A stretch of DNA of 64,000 bases from Helianthus annuus (lineage: Eukaryota > Streptophyta > Magnoliopsida > Asterales > Asteraceae). Position 1 is the stretch's first letter; every line of letters starts with the position of its first letter. The stretch is taken from contig NC_035444.2 in the NCBI RefSeq assembly GCF_002127325.2, positions 36,801,140 through 36,865,139 of the forward strand, written 5' to 3'. Under the pieces are notes generated by a model, which worked only from the letters and a program-made list of their open reading frames with translations, made no database searches and had not been told where the DNA came from. Made by a program: the position numbers and the translations under genes. Shown here one piece after another: positions 47,958 to 59,820 of this stretch.

Positions 47958-50900
47958 ATGGATCGCCGGAGTTGGCCCTGGAAGAAGAAATCATCTGATA
48001 AGACAGTTGTTGAGAAAGTAGAATCCGTTATTGTTCCTGCTTCCGCTGGTTCTCAGGGTGACAAGGTTCGTTCGGTTACCTTTTAATATATACTTGTGGA
48101 TATTTGTAGGCCTGTAAACGAACCCAACATTCATGAACTTGTTCGGCGGGAAGTTCGTTTATTTTATAAATTAACAAATTTACACACAATTTTTTGTTCA
48201 TGTAATTAAACGAACGAGCATGAAAACACGTTGTGTTCGTTCATTTGTGTTCGTGAACGTCCGTTTATGTTCGTTTATTTACATTTGTTTATGTTCGTTT
48301 CAATTCCAATACATAAGTAGTTATATTTATATAAATATTATACATAAAAGGAACTTTCTACCACTTATACTGGGTTTTCCAATGGATTTTGTCGTAATTA
48401 ATCACTAATTTATAAAAAAATTACTTTATGTTCGTTTATGTTTGGTCAATTATGCTCATTTATGTTTGTTAAATTATGTTTGTTTGTTTATATTCGTGAA
48501 CTGTTTGTTGAGCTTATAAACGAACGAACATAAACAAACACGAAGATGACCATTTTCTTAATAAACAAACATGAACAAAAAAATGTGTTCGATTATATGT
48601 TCGTGTTCGGTTAAACTAAAATGAACGGACACGAACATGCCTCTATTTGTGTTCGTTCGGTTCATTTACAGGCCTAGATGTTTGTTAATTTTTTTCTGTT
48701 TTTTTATTTGTTGCCATTTTCACTTTCAGGTTAAACAAGATAGCTACAAAAAGCCAAATTACGTTCAAATATCTGTGGATCAATATTCCGAGTTAACTGG
48801 ATTGGAGGATCAAGTTAAATCATATGAAGATCAAGTGAAAACATACGATGAACAAGTGAAACGATACGAAGATCAACAATTGGTATACGAAGATCAGATC
48901 AAAAGTTTAGAAGATGAAGTAAAGGAATTGAATGAGCAACTTTCCGAAGCCCATTCGGAAATGATTACGAAGGAGAATTTGGTCAAACAACACGCTAAAG
49001 TTGCCGAGGAAGCCGTTTCAGGTTTGTAAATTACGTTTTAATCATTGTTATTGTAAACGTTTTACGATTCTAATATTTAATTTCATAGGTTGGGAGAAGG
49101 CGGAGGCAGAAGCTGCAACATTGAAGAACCATCTAGAATCGGTTACTTTATTAAAACTAACCGCTGAAGACCGAGCCACACATTTAGACGGTGCGTTAAA
49201 GGAATGCATGCGTCAAATACGAAACTTAAAGGAAGAACACGAACAAACCGTGCACGATATTGTTCTCGCAAAAACAAAACAATTTGAGAAAATGAAGCTC
49301 GAGTTTGACACAAAGGTAGCGAATCTAGATCAAGAACTCATGCAATCCGCTGCCGAAAACGCTGCGGTTTCACGGTCGCTACATGATCGTTCCAACATGC
49401 TTGTTAAAATGAGCGAAGAGAAATCACAAGCAGAAGCGGAGATCGAGGTTCTAAAAAGCAACGTTGAATCATGTGAACGGGAAATAAATTCGCTTAAATA
49501 TGAACTGCATATAGTTGCTAAAGAGTTAGAAATTCGTAACGAAGAAAAGAATATGAGTGTGCGATCTGCCGAAGTTGCAAACAAGCAGCATTTGGAAGGT
49601 GTGAAGAAAATCGCGAAACTCGAAGCGGAGTGTCAAAGATTACGCGGGCTGGTAAGAAAGAAGTTACCGGGGCCCGCAGCACTGGCGCAAATGAAACTAG
49701 AAGTTGATAGTTTGGGTAGGGAATACGGTGAGACTCGAGTCAAACGGTCTCCGGTCAAACCCCCGACAACAGGTTCGAGTCCGCATTATTCTTCAGTTTC
49801 CGATTTTTCTCTTGAAAACGTACAAAAATATCAAAAGGAAAATGATTTGCTGACCGAGCGTTTGCTTGCAATGGAAGAAGAAACAAAGATGCTGAAAGAA
49901 GCTTTGACTAAACGTAATACCGAACTTCAAGCTTCTAGAACCATCTGTGCTAAAACAGTTAGCAAACTTCAGAGTCTGGAAAGTCAACTTCAGTCAAACT
50001 CTCAACTGAAAGCCGTTAGTATGGCCTCAGTTTCAGAAGAAGCAAATGATGATGATGTCAGCATTGCTGGATCTTGTGCTACCGCGATAGTCTCCGAAAA
50101 TACAAACCGTTTGGAGCTTATGGATGATTTCTTGGAGATGGAGAAGTTGGCTAATTCGTCAAACGATTCAGATCCGTTGGAGAATTTAAAATCTAAAATA
50201 TCCGATCTACTGAATTCATTACCGAAAGATTCCGATACCGATAAACTTTACGAAGAAATCAACCGAGTTGTACAAGATAGTGTTGGCGGGAAATACGAAG
50301 AATTGGCTGCTGCGATTTCGCGTATTTACAACTTCATGTTAGTTTTACGGAAGGAGGCAAAGTCTGTGACGGGAACTTCTCTAGAAGAGAACGGAATGTT
50401 CCAGAAGCTCGAGGAGTTCAACGAGACCGAATCCCGCAAAATGAATATAAACGATTTTATCCTTTGTGTTGCGGGTATTCTTGGTAAAGCCAGCGAGCTT
50501 CGGTTCAGCTTTGTGGGGTATGAAACGAATGACGCCGAAGAAGCCAGTAGTCCGGATTGCATCGACAAAGTTGCGTTACCTGAAAACAAGGTTGACTATT
50601 CAAACAGTTGTAATCAGTTTTCCGACACAACTTCTGATCCTGACACGCCTCATGGCGGAAATTCCGTCCCGACGTCTGAACTAAACGTGTCGCTATTGAA
50701 ATGCTCGTTAGAGGAGTTTGAACAGATGAAGTTGGAAAAAGAGAATATGTCTATCGAACTTTCTAAAAGTAATGAGAATCTCGAAACCATAAAGTCGCAG
50801 TTAAGTGAAACTGAACGTCAGTTATCTGAAGTTAAGTCTCAGTTGACTGCTGCTCAGAAGTTGAATTGTTTGTCTGAGACACAGTTGAAGTGTATGGCGG

Positions 50901-51924
50901 AGTCGTATAATTCGCTTGAAGTTCGTTCAGCTGGGTTGCAATCTCGGGTCAACCTTTTAGAGTCAAAGATAGTAATGTTGGATAATGAGCTTGAAGAAGA
51001 AAGGACAAAGTGTAAGGATACCGAGGCAAAGTGTAAGGATCTTCAAGAACAATTACAAAGGTAACAAACCTATAGTTTTTCTTTTAGAGTAAAATGCCAT
51101 TTTCGTCTCTGAGGTTTGGCTAGTTTTGCGACTTTCGTTCGAAGGTTTGTTTTTCCGCATCTGGATCTAAAAGGTTTGAAATCTTGTCATTTTCATCCGG
51201 CTCGTTAACTCCATTAACTGGCCAAACCTTTTGGATCCAGATGTGGAAAAACAAACCTTTGGACGAAAGTCGCAAAACTGGCCAAACCTCAGGGACGAAA
51301 ATGGCATTTTACTTTTCTTTTATATAAAAAACAGTGCTCGTTTTTTCATGTAAAAACCGGTGCTCGTTTTATGTCAGGATTGAAACACCCCTTGTTGCTG
51401 ATGTGGATGCCAAAAATAATCAGGTGACCCGCCCTTTCTCTATGCTCATTCAACTCTCATCGTAACGATAACCTAGAGTACTATTTTAATACAAGCGCGT
51501 TATATGAATATATTTGCAGGAGAGAGAATTGGCAGCTGCTGCAGAGAAGTTAGCAGAGTGTCAAGAAACGATATATCTTCTCGGAAAGCAGTTAAATGGC
51601 CTGCGTCCTCAAACGGAGTCCATGGAGTCATCGTTAAGTCAAAAAGGTCAAACGTTAGCCGAAGAAGAAGAAGAAAACGAGGAAGAAGAAGAGTTAACAA
51701 TTAGTAACATCATGAACATACATTCGGGAAACGAGTCCCCTATTCATTTAGACAACCATGAATTTAGTCCTTCGGATTCTGAAGCAAACAATCTTTCAAA
51801 ATCACCCGTGAGGGGCAAACATAGACCCACGAAATCAGTATCGTCATCTTCATCGTCATCTAACCCGACTCCTGAAAAGAACACCCGTGGGTTCAGCCGA
51901 TTCTTTTCTACGAAACCAAAGTGA
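47958..51924 (+). CDS. FPP: Filament-like plant protein (FPP family, DUF869 coiled-coil protein)
   Basis: Five coding exons join in frame: 47958-48065, 48730-49021, 49089-51060, 51378-51423 and 51520-51924, with GT/AG borders, giving 940 aa and stop TGA. The N-terminus MDRRSWPWKKKSSDK is the family signature. Exon 2 encodes repeated YEDQVK-type heptads (about residues 55-130). Residues about 150-185 contain LDGALKECMRQIRNLKEE, and KLPGPAALAQMK follows near residue 330; both are conserved FPP blocks. Long coiled coils (about 45-320 and 600-830) and no membrane segment are seen. The C-terminus has an acidic Glu run, a Ser run and ends GFSRFFSTKPK. Known for the family: tomato FPP binds MAF1, a WPP-domain protein at the nuclear envelope, so a structural or scaffolding role is likely. 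Introns carry three MITEs. The frame is clean, so the gene is probably functional. I cannot assign the paralogue. Confidence 0.93.
48107..48676. mobile_element. hAT-type MITE in an FPP intron, 570 bp
   Basis: Termini TAGGCCTGTAAACGAACC and GGTTCATTTACAGGCCTA. The 8-bp flanks GATATTTG (48099-48106) and GATGTTTG (48677-48684) match 7 of 8. The body is dense in GTTCG and CGAAC words on both strands. It lies between coding exons 1 and 2, whose splice sites are intact. Confidence 0.88.
51087..51312. mobile_element. Mutator-like foldback MITE in an FPP intron, 226 bp
   Basis: Perfect 10-bp direct repeats TTTTCTTTTA (51077-51086 and 51313-51322). Inverted termini GAGTAAAATGCCATTTTCG / CGAAAATGGCATTTTAC extend inward for roughly 100 bp, so the transcript could form a long hairpin. 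The 9-11 bp TSD points to the Mutator superfamily. Intron borders at 51061 and 51377 are untouched. Confidence 0.88.
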
Positions 51925-52895
51925 ACGGGGGCACATGAATACGTGTAGATACTATGGGAACAGTGGCGTTTGAGGTTCGTGTTTGATCTTGATCTTGTGT
52001 CATATAAATGGTTAAGTTAGTGTATTTTTAATTTTTGGTTTGCTTTGACTGGAAACATGACATAAGTTTTTGATAAAATATGTTTTTTACTTGAAGAAAC
52101 AACTCATGTTGTGTTTATTATTACAATATTGTTGTTTTAGTTAACAGAAAGAGTGCATTGTTCCATTTCTGACCTGCATTTCTCCTTGTATATTTTGCAA
52201 CTGATTACTCTTGAACCAATAAGTAAAGTTGTCAACACCCTATTAAAAAAAAAAATTTCTTTTGAGATCCGTCAATTAACACTTAACGAGGGAAACTTTA
52301 TGTCAATTTTTTAACTTGCTATAACAGAACATCTTGGAAGGAAAAAGTCTTTATTTTTTATCCTTTAGAGCTTTACTTATTTATAAATATAGAATATTTT
52401 CTAAATTATTTATAATAGTTCTACTTGATAAAAAGGGTCTTATAATAATTAATTATGATCCCAATTAATATTACAATAGTAGTATCTTCCAAAATAACTA
52501 TTATAAATAAACTTAAGTTGTCATTGTAGTATACAATCAGCAGTTTTTTTTTTTATTTTTTTTATTTTGATCTTGTAACAACCGTTGGTAATTGTTGCTC
52601 TATAGATTTCAGAGGCTCTATATGACAGGTAAAAATGAGCCATTATTATTAACCTTAAGTTGTCATTATAATATATATGTTAGCAGCTTTTTTTTTTTAC
52701 ATTTTAACGTATACTTTGATCTTGTAACAACCGCTGATCAGTGCCGCTCTTTAGATTTCGGAGGCTTTATACGCCATGTAAAAATGAGCCATTAAAATAA
52801 AAAACTTATATACACACCCGTGCGCGAAAAGGAAATTCATTAGTACGGCAATGTCTAGGTTTCTTTGCTTGTGCTATCTCATTTAGTTGCTCTAA
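51925..52895. other. FPP 3' flank, no further gene recognised
   Basis: AT-rich. A segment at about 52555-52640 (GATCTTGTAACAACCG ... GCTCTATAGATTTC) is repeated with changes at about 52710-52790, each followed by GTAAAAATGAGCCATTA: a local duplication of roughly 140 bp spacing. Confidence 0.55.
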
Positions 52896-53202
52896 GGCCA
52901 TGTGTAGTGGTCAAGACTCATAAGGCCCCATAAGGGGGTTATGTGATAAGTGACAAAATGTGTAAGAGAGGTGGGTGATATAACTTGAGTGTGTAGTGGA
53001 AAGGGGGTTATATAACCCCTTCAAATATAGATATATATGTACGTATATATATGTGTGACAGAGAGCAACCATTGTCTCAGGCGCTATACATATTACAGGG
53101 TGAATTATAAAACCCTTATAGCGTCGACCGTAATGGTGTTTCAAGACGGCATAGGACTTTATGTGTGCGAAGGGCGTCATATCCAGCCCACTACGGAAGG
53201 GC
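52896..53202. mobile_element. PIF/Harbinger-type MITE, 307 bp
   Basis: Three-base TSD TAA (52893-52895 and 53203-53205). Imperfect inverted termini GGCCATGTGTAGTGG and CCACTACGGAAGGGC. TSD length and GTAGTGG-containing ends match Tourist-like MITEs. The open frames within it are not genes. Confidence 0.68.
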
Positions 53203-53205
53203 TAA

Positions 53206-54423
53206 TGACGATCTCTTATCCTTTCTTTTTTCCCCTCCTATAACTAGCATGTACTTTATGTTTTCATTTACTTATCTATGTAATTATTTTATTATTTTTT
53301 TATTTTTGTTTGTATTTTTTTTAATCAGTCCTTGTTTTTTATTTGTATTTTTACTTTTACTATTTTACCTCGTCATTGGATGATTTATCTATTTATTATT
53401 TTTAAAAAGCGGTTTGTTAAGCTCGGGTTCTCATTAGATGCAATGTCTCTATATTTTAGGTAGAGATAAAGTTTGTCATTATCTCATCCTCCTCAGACCC
53501 TACCTATGGGCTATGGGTGTGACTTTACAGGGTATGCATGTTTGTACTAGCATGTATGTTTGTATTAGTACGACGATAATTGTTATGTAGCAAAATGACT
53601 TTTTTGTGTAGTGAAACAAATTCAAAGAAAGTGTCTCAAACATGATACGATTTGATAACCAGAATGGATTTGCCATTTACGGTGGTGCGCCGATGAGGAC
53701 GCAAGCGTACATCTCTTAGCTTTATTCTACATATTCGAGTCTTCGAGATATCCTTCGGTGAATCAACTAATCAAGGCCTTCGACAAGTTACTATATTTCT
53801 GATTTAACGCATTCAATTACAACTTTACAAGGAAGGCTACAAGGACCGGACTGTAATCGCCGAACAAATAAACTTGTGATACATAAACAAAAAAAAAAAA
53901 AAAAATTAAGCTACTCTTGAAGATTGGTCATGTGCAGTCGTCTACCCGACACCCCACAAAAGCCGGCGTTGTTGGTACTTGGTAGTTCAAAAGTTCATTC
54001 AATTGATATTTTTTTATAAAGGCTGTGCACCCTTGAAATTACATTTTCTAAACTTTCTTTTCTCTTGTTTATTTAAGGCATAATTTTTATACAACTGGTT
54101 TTACATAAATTAGAATATAACCTTAGCAATATGTTTAGTATTATCTACATATTAATACTATTTGGTCATTATATATTTAAAATTCTTGAAACTGAATTCA
54201 AATTTGATATAAAAAAAAGGTATAGGTGCCACTTGATCCCCTTTACATATGATCTTGAGACACCCAACGTGTTCTTACCCTTTATGTTTCTTATTGACTT
54301 TGAAGTAACAAACTAAAACTTCGTGTGTTTTTTAAACTCCTTTAATTCCTTAAACTTAGATGTGTCCAAAAAATATAGATACCATTTGATCCCCTAAAGT
54401 AGACATTGATTTAATACTAGGTC
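53206..54423. other. AT-rich intergenic DNA, no gene recognised
   Basis: Contains a poly(A) run at about 53890-53905. Two phrases of the form TGATCCCCT..A..T (54233, 54387) and AGGTGCCACTTGATCCCC / AGATACCATTTGATCCCC recur about 150 bp apart, a diverged local repeat. Open frames at 53037-53383 and 54131-54316 are low-complexity. Confidence 0.5.
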
Positions 54424-54724
54424 CATGGGCGGCCCTCGGGTGGGCGGGAGGACCACCGGCCAGGGTCTGATATTTCGAGAGACACGTTATTTTATGAAAA
54501 AAAAAATCCGATATGTATATCTAAAATATTTTTTTAATAAAGTATACCCATACAAACACCAACATAGGCCCACTTACAAAACTATTCTTATGGTTTAGAT
54601 TAGTTATTAGCTCATTGGCATTAGGTTTAGACATTTAGTGAGCCCAATACCCAATTTTGTTAAGGCCTAAGAGCACGTTTTTTCGAGCTCGAACATGATA
54701 CACGAATTCTTAGGGCCGGCCCTG
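54424..54724. mobile_element. hAT-type MITE, 301 bp
   Basis: Perfect 8-bp TSD ACTAGGTC (54416-54423 and 54725-54732). Termini CATGGGCGGCCCTC and TAGGGCCGGCCCTG. The right terminus is close to that of the hAT-like unit at 55126-59810, suggesting related transposases. Confidence 0.85.
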
Positions 54725-55239
54725 ACTAGGTCCATCATATATACACACGCGGTGCAACAAGGTTGTTGATGTTAGACATACCGAACCTACATTGTATTTA
54801 TTGATGCCTTGGTAGCCACAACACTTCGACCGTGTGATCGTACAGTGTCGTATGGTTTGGCTGAATCGAATGTAATCATATTAGTTATCTATTCCGTATA
54901 TAGAAAGGAAATTGGGCAGCAAGTCTATTTAAGGTTTCGAGTCAAGTAAGCAAATTGCATGTAACTATTTGTTAGTTATATGTCACATGATATTCTATAT
55001 AATAAGAATTCTAATTGTGTGATCAGTAGTAATTTTTATTGGTCTTTTTTAGTTTAATTTATAGAGTTAGAATATTATTGTTTTTTTATTTATTATTTTA
55101 TGATTCTAAACTTTAACCTTAAAACCAGGGCCGGCTCAAGGGGGAGTGAAATAAAGCAAGAGCTTTAGGCCTCCATTTTCCTAAGGCCTCTGATTCTAAG
55201 AAAATATTTTATACGTTGGTAATTTTGGCTTTGAGATTG

Positions 55240-55863
55240 TTATCATATGACCCTATGATCTCCAAACCCTAATAATTCTTTTGTTATTAAATGATTTACG
55301 TTTATACTCCTGAACTTTAATTGATACGGAAGTTTGATAATAATTCTTTTCTTTAAATGATTTACGTTTTGACTCCACGACCTTTAATAGAGTTATCATA
55401 CGGGGTTTGAAGTTTGATAAAATTATTTTTTTTATATTTATAACCCTGGTTGTAAAACAAGGTTTCCAAGGCCGAGTACTCCCCGAGTAGTCGCTACAAG
55501 GCAGGCTGCCGAGGCGACTTTCTTCAACTACTCCTAGTTACCCGGAATCGATCAAACACGGTCAACCTCGGCCAGAATCGGATCTAGTAGGTCAACTCGG
55601 ACCAAGTTTGACTTAAAAAAATAAAACATAATTTTTATGCCTATCATATTAAAGAATTAATATCATTTTCACGTATTTTGTTATAAATATTAGTAAATTT
55701 ATGTTAGTTAACATATATTTAATTTCTGAAAACTAATTTCTTTGTAATTTAACATGTCTGAGTACTCCCCGAGTACTCTCCGCCTAGGCCGAGTACTGTC
55801 AACTCTCTGGTCGACCGACTAGGGAGCTCCTAACGACTTTTGCAACCATGTTTATAACAAATA
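55240..55863. repeat. Direct repeat copy 1, inside the hAT-like unit
   Basis: About 620 bp from TTATCATATGACCC to AACAAATA, virtually identical to 59821-60443; I saw one substitution (CTTTAAATG here, CTATAAATG there). It stops exactly where the Helitron 3' end CTAG begins. Confidence 0.92.
55445..55850. mobile_element. hAT-type MITE, 406 bp (copy 1)
   Basis: Perfect 8-bp TSD TTTATAAC (55437-55444 and 55851-55858). Termini CCTGGTTGTAAAA and TTTTGCAACCATG. Interior words GAGTACTCCCCGAGTA occur near both ends. Confidence 0.88.
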
Positions 55864-55894
55864 CTAGGTTATCACCCGCGACTACTTCGCGGGT
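55864..55894 (-). terminator. Helitron 3' terminator hairpin and CTAG end
   Basis: Stem ACCCGCGA/TCGCGGGT with loop of five (AGTAG on the minus strand), then GATAAC, then CTAG. In Helitrons this palindrome marks the end of rolling-circle strand displacement. Confidence 0.88.
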
Positions 55895-56097
55895 AGTTTA
55901 ATTTTATTAGTTAAAAAACCGGTATTTTTATTAGAATGTAACATATTATATCTTTAAACTTTAAGACAAAAATGTTGAAAAAAAATAAAATCAAAAGAAT
56001 ATAAGAACTTGTTGAACAAATACAAAATAAACCAACAGGTAACATTAATATAACTGGACAAAAGTTAAAAGTCAACGGAAAGAAAAAAAATTATATA

Positions 56098-59000
56098 TCA
56101 TAAGTTGCCAAAAATCTCTTTGTAAACGACATTGGCAGTTTGATTTGTTGGTTTTCCTTCATCGTCGAATATTAAAATCTTCACACCATCTCTCGTCTTA
56201 ACTCTTGATAGCGCAACATACAGTTGACCGTGCGTGAAAACAGGATCTTTTAGATATAGACCAACTCTAGATAATGACTGTCCTTGACTTTTGTTAATGG
56301 TCATGGCAAAGCATACGGATAACGGAAATTGTCTGCGTTGAAATTGAATAGGGATTTTTTTGTCTGAAGGTATCATGTTAATCCTCGGAATAAAAACCCT
56401 TGATCCAATATTTCCGCCGGATATTACTTCAGCTTCGATTACTCGTTTACCAAGAAAAGTAATCTGAAGTCTAGTTCCATTGCATAAGCCGTTTTGTTGA
56501 TCGATATTTCTGAGAAGCATTACCGGAACTCCAACTTTTAGTACTAATCTGTGATTAGGTAAACCTGAAATCTTAAGAGCATTGAGATTTTCCGTAGAGT
56601 ATAAACTTTCTTGAAACGGATCAAGCATTTGCTCGGTTTGGCAAATACTGTCAGAACTCAAATACTCCTTCTCTTCACCGGGAAATAACGCTAGCAACCG
56701 GTCGTTAATGTCGTGAACCACTTCATTTTTAGGTGCTAGGATTGCTCGTTCTGAAAAAAAACCGGGATTCTTAAACTGTTCCATTAGCGAAGGATATACA
56801 AAGTCAATTAAACTTTGAATCGGATCAGATACATCATTGATTAACAAATCTTCAGGTATCTCTATAAGGGCGTCACCATCATTATCACCACCAACTTTTC
56901 CTTCACCAATATCAAGTAGCCATTTGGCGAATTTTTTAATTGATTCCATATTCGAATTTTGAGCTCCGACAGTCAGTCGCATGTTTTTAGTCAACTTTAA
57001 CAATTTGCACTTTGACCATATATATGATGAGCTCAAGGATGCATTCACAATTTCCTGTCTACTTCCATTAGGAATAACTGGAAGAATCTGTCTAAAGTCA
57101 CCACCAAAAACGATAACTTTACCTCCGAATGGAACTTCCGAACGTATACTTGTACCACCTGAAAAAACATCTGTCATTGACCTATCTAAAGCCTCAAAGG
57201 CATGTTTGTGGACCATTGGTGCCTCGTCCCATATAATCAACTTTGCCTCCTTAATTAAGTTCGCAATATCACTTTTTGGCTTAATATGACACATTGAATC
57301 CTCTGTTAGATTAATGGGTATATGAAACCTTGAGTGTGCGGTCCTACCGCGAGAAAGAAGTAAGGATGCAATACCACTTGAAGCGACGTTTATTACAATT
57401 TCACCTTTAGAACGAACGGCTGAAGCTAAGGTCTTCCATAAGAATGTTTTCCCAGTTCCACCATACCCATATACAAAAAAGATACCCCCGTTTCCGCTAT
57501 CAACTGCAAGCATTATTTGGTTAAAGACACATCGTTGTTCATCAGTAAGAGATTCATGCAGTCTATTAAACTCATTTTGTGCCTCAGTCACGTCATGAGA
57601 AAGCTCTTCGTTAATTAGCCGATTTGTAGCATTACGTAACGAATCATCATCCGGATAAGGCATAGTGGAAAATCTACGTAATGTGGAACCATTTGAAATT
57701 AAATACTTTTCTACTTCCAACAATGTAAGGTTCTTTAATTGATGTTCAGGAAGCACTAAACCTAAAAAAAAAGAATAAAAGCCATTTAAAACAATACAAT
57801 TAATAAAATATCCTATACATTTTTTAGTTATAGAAAGTGTGGAAAAGAACCTGAAATATTAGTTTCTTTCTGTCGTTTGTATAGAATATCATCAGATAAG
57901 TAGTTCCATGTCTTCTCCCATACGACTTCTGGTCTTGAAAGGGTGTTTGACACAAGCATTGTAGCAAATAAAGCACGTAGATATCGACCATGCCCTTCGA
58001 AACTTGCTTCTTTAATGGCTTCAATGTACTCATTATCATCGTCTAATAGTCCCAAAGCATAGCATGCTTCTCTAAAAGTCGGGAACACTTTCCCGTTAAC
58101 AGTTCGTATCTCCTCGAACGATCGTGGGCCTTTAACTTTGTTGAGTAAAATTCTTAAAAAATACGGCTCGCCCAACGCAGGAGAAACGGAATGAATCCTT
58201 CCAACAGTTTGGTATTTTATACGAACTTGCCAACATCTTTTCTCAAGTTTCCAAACATACTTAGTAGGTAACTCAACATATGTCAGCTCTCGAGCAGCCG
58301 GATCTTTTTCATTCAACTTCATCCATTGCATAAACATTGAAGAAGCAACAGAAGGCTTACTTAGAACATTATCAATGTCATCATCTGCACCATAAACAAC
58401 ATTCTGTTGACCAGGTAAATGAAATGGCAGCCTCATAACAGCTGGATACCTATAATGAACCTCGTTTGAAAATATTCTCCAAGTTGCCTCACAAGCTGAT
58501 ATGTACCTACAATCATAATATTCCTTGATCTCATCTCTCGGTTTCTCTTGTTGGCCTTGATCACCATCACTATAAACAACAGCAGTAGCCCTATCAGGGC
58601 CTTTATTAATATACTTGAACAAATACTTGACTGAACCAGCTTGGTTGCACCACTCAACATTGATGTGTGCTTGATATCTTTTCAAAAGGATTTTGTTATA
58701 TGGAACAACACTTCTGTTGTCTAATCTGACCCCGGATTTTACAACAGTATGTCCGGTATCTCTTCTTCTATATATCGGAAAGCCATTTGAATCAATTGTT
58801 GTATGAGATGTAAAACTCTTGGGAAAGTTTTTTGAACACCTCTTGTTAACCATGCAAGGACAGTTCAAATTAGCATTTCCACACGGACCATGAATCATAT
58901 AATCAGTCACAAGAGAATAAAGTTCAGGATCTTCATCCTTATCTGGAATCTCAGCAGAAATAAAGGGGTCTATCTGATCTACGGTAGGAAGTTTGTGATT

Positions 59001-59656
59001 GGCCTTCATGAATAAACAAATGTGAGCATGGGGCAGACCACGTTTTTGAAATTCAACTGTATAAACAACTACAAAATAAAAGTGGATCATTATCAGGTGA
59101 CTGGTAAACAGGATAAAAATTAGAATAAATACGTTAAGGTTTAAGAAAAAATAAATAAATACATACCAGCATTAATATCACCTAGAAATTTAGAATCCTT
59201 TAGATCTTTTGTTAAAGAATCGAGCTTCATCTTAAACAATCGGCATAATATATCAGGCCTATCTTCAGCTTTAATGGTTGAATCCTTAAGAAATCTTTTT
59301 ACTTCAGGCCACTTTGGATTACAGGTTATAGTTATGAAAAAATCCGGGTAGCCATACCACTTACATAAAGCCATTGCATCAAGGTAATTTTGCTGCATGA
59401 ACCGAGAACCTCCTGTAAACGAAGAAGGTAAAAGAACGCGCTTCCCGGTCTGCGATAATGAATCTGAACCACCCTCTTTATGCTTCTTGAGATTTTCAAA
59501 TGATTCACAACGAAGATTCTTTTGTTGCCTGCGTATGTAGTTTAGTCTTTCACTTTCAATCATGGTGTACGCATCAACCAAAAATTGTTGTAACAATCTT
59601 CTTCCATTTAAAATTAATGAAAACCCATACGTTCTGTCTTGGATTCTATATTGATT
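56098..59656 (-). CDS. Helitron replication initiator/helicase (RepHel), N-terminally truncated
   Basis: Three exons on the minus strand, about 59656-59167, 59068-57851 and 57761-56098, join in frame through GT/AG introns with no internal stop, giving about 1120 aa. Exon 1 holds the Helitron-like N domain (DRTYGFSLILNGRRLLQQF; CNPKWPEVKRFL). Exon 2 begins in VYTVEFQKRGLPHAHI: the HUH metal-binding motif is PHAH, and the paired catalytic tyrosines are in YLFKYINKG. Exon 3 is a PIF1-type helicase: Walker A GYGGTGKT, Walker B LIIWDEAP, then GGDFRQILPV, LTKNMRL, NKSQGQSL and VALSRVKT, ending KEIFGNL. It would nick and unwind DNA for rolling-circle transposition. Upstream of exon 1 the frame meets a stop (minus strand, about 59690), so the usual N-terminal region is missing; all visible catalytic motifs remain. 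No start codon can be assigned with confidence. Confidence 0.88.
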
Positions 59657-59820
59657 GTTAACATTGAGGTTTATGATATATAATTATGCGTTTACAAAGA
59701 TGATATATGCATAATAGGATCCATAGCAATTTTTTGATTTACAAAAAGGGCCCCAATTTTACTATCCGCTTTAGGCCTAGAAAAATTTAGAAAATTTTGA
59801 GCCGGCCCTGCTTAAAACGT

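Larger units (their letters stand above)
55864..59656 (-). mobile_element. 5'-truncated Helitron with intact 3' terminus
   Basis: On the minus strand it ends GATAACCTAG with a perfect 8-bp stem, 5-base loop hairpin (ACCCGCGA/TCGCGGGT, 55874-55894) 6 bp before CTAG. The adjoining base on + is A, and the second copy of the flanking repeat shows the unbroken site AACAAATATTTGTTC. The 5' end is lost: coding runs into the hAT right end near 59656 with no TC terminus. Confidence 0.85.
55126..59810. mobile_element. hAT-like unit enclosing a Helitron Rep/helicase gene
   Basis: Fourteen-base perfect inverted termini CAGGGCCGGCTCAA / TTGAGCCGGCCCTG are flanked by a perfect 8-bp TSD CTTAAAAC (55118-55125 and 59811-59818). 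Only about 115 bp on the left and 100-150 bp on the right look like hAT sequence (both carry CTTTAGGCCT-type words in inverted orientation). Between them lie a copy of the right-flanking sequence (55240-55863) and a minus-strand Helitron piece (55864 to about 59656). No hAT transposase is present. Whether it moved as one unit or was filled after insertion is open. Confidence 0.82.

Noticed and set aside
49330..50589. Minus-strand ORFs within the large FPP exon
   Set aside because: Antisense shadows of an exon with clear family motifs.
56981..57289. Plus-strand ORF opposite the helicase
   Set aside because: Antisense shadow of the RepHel exon.
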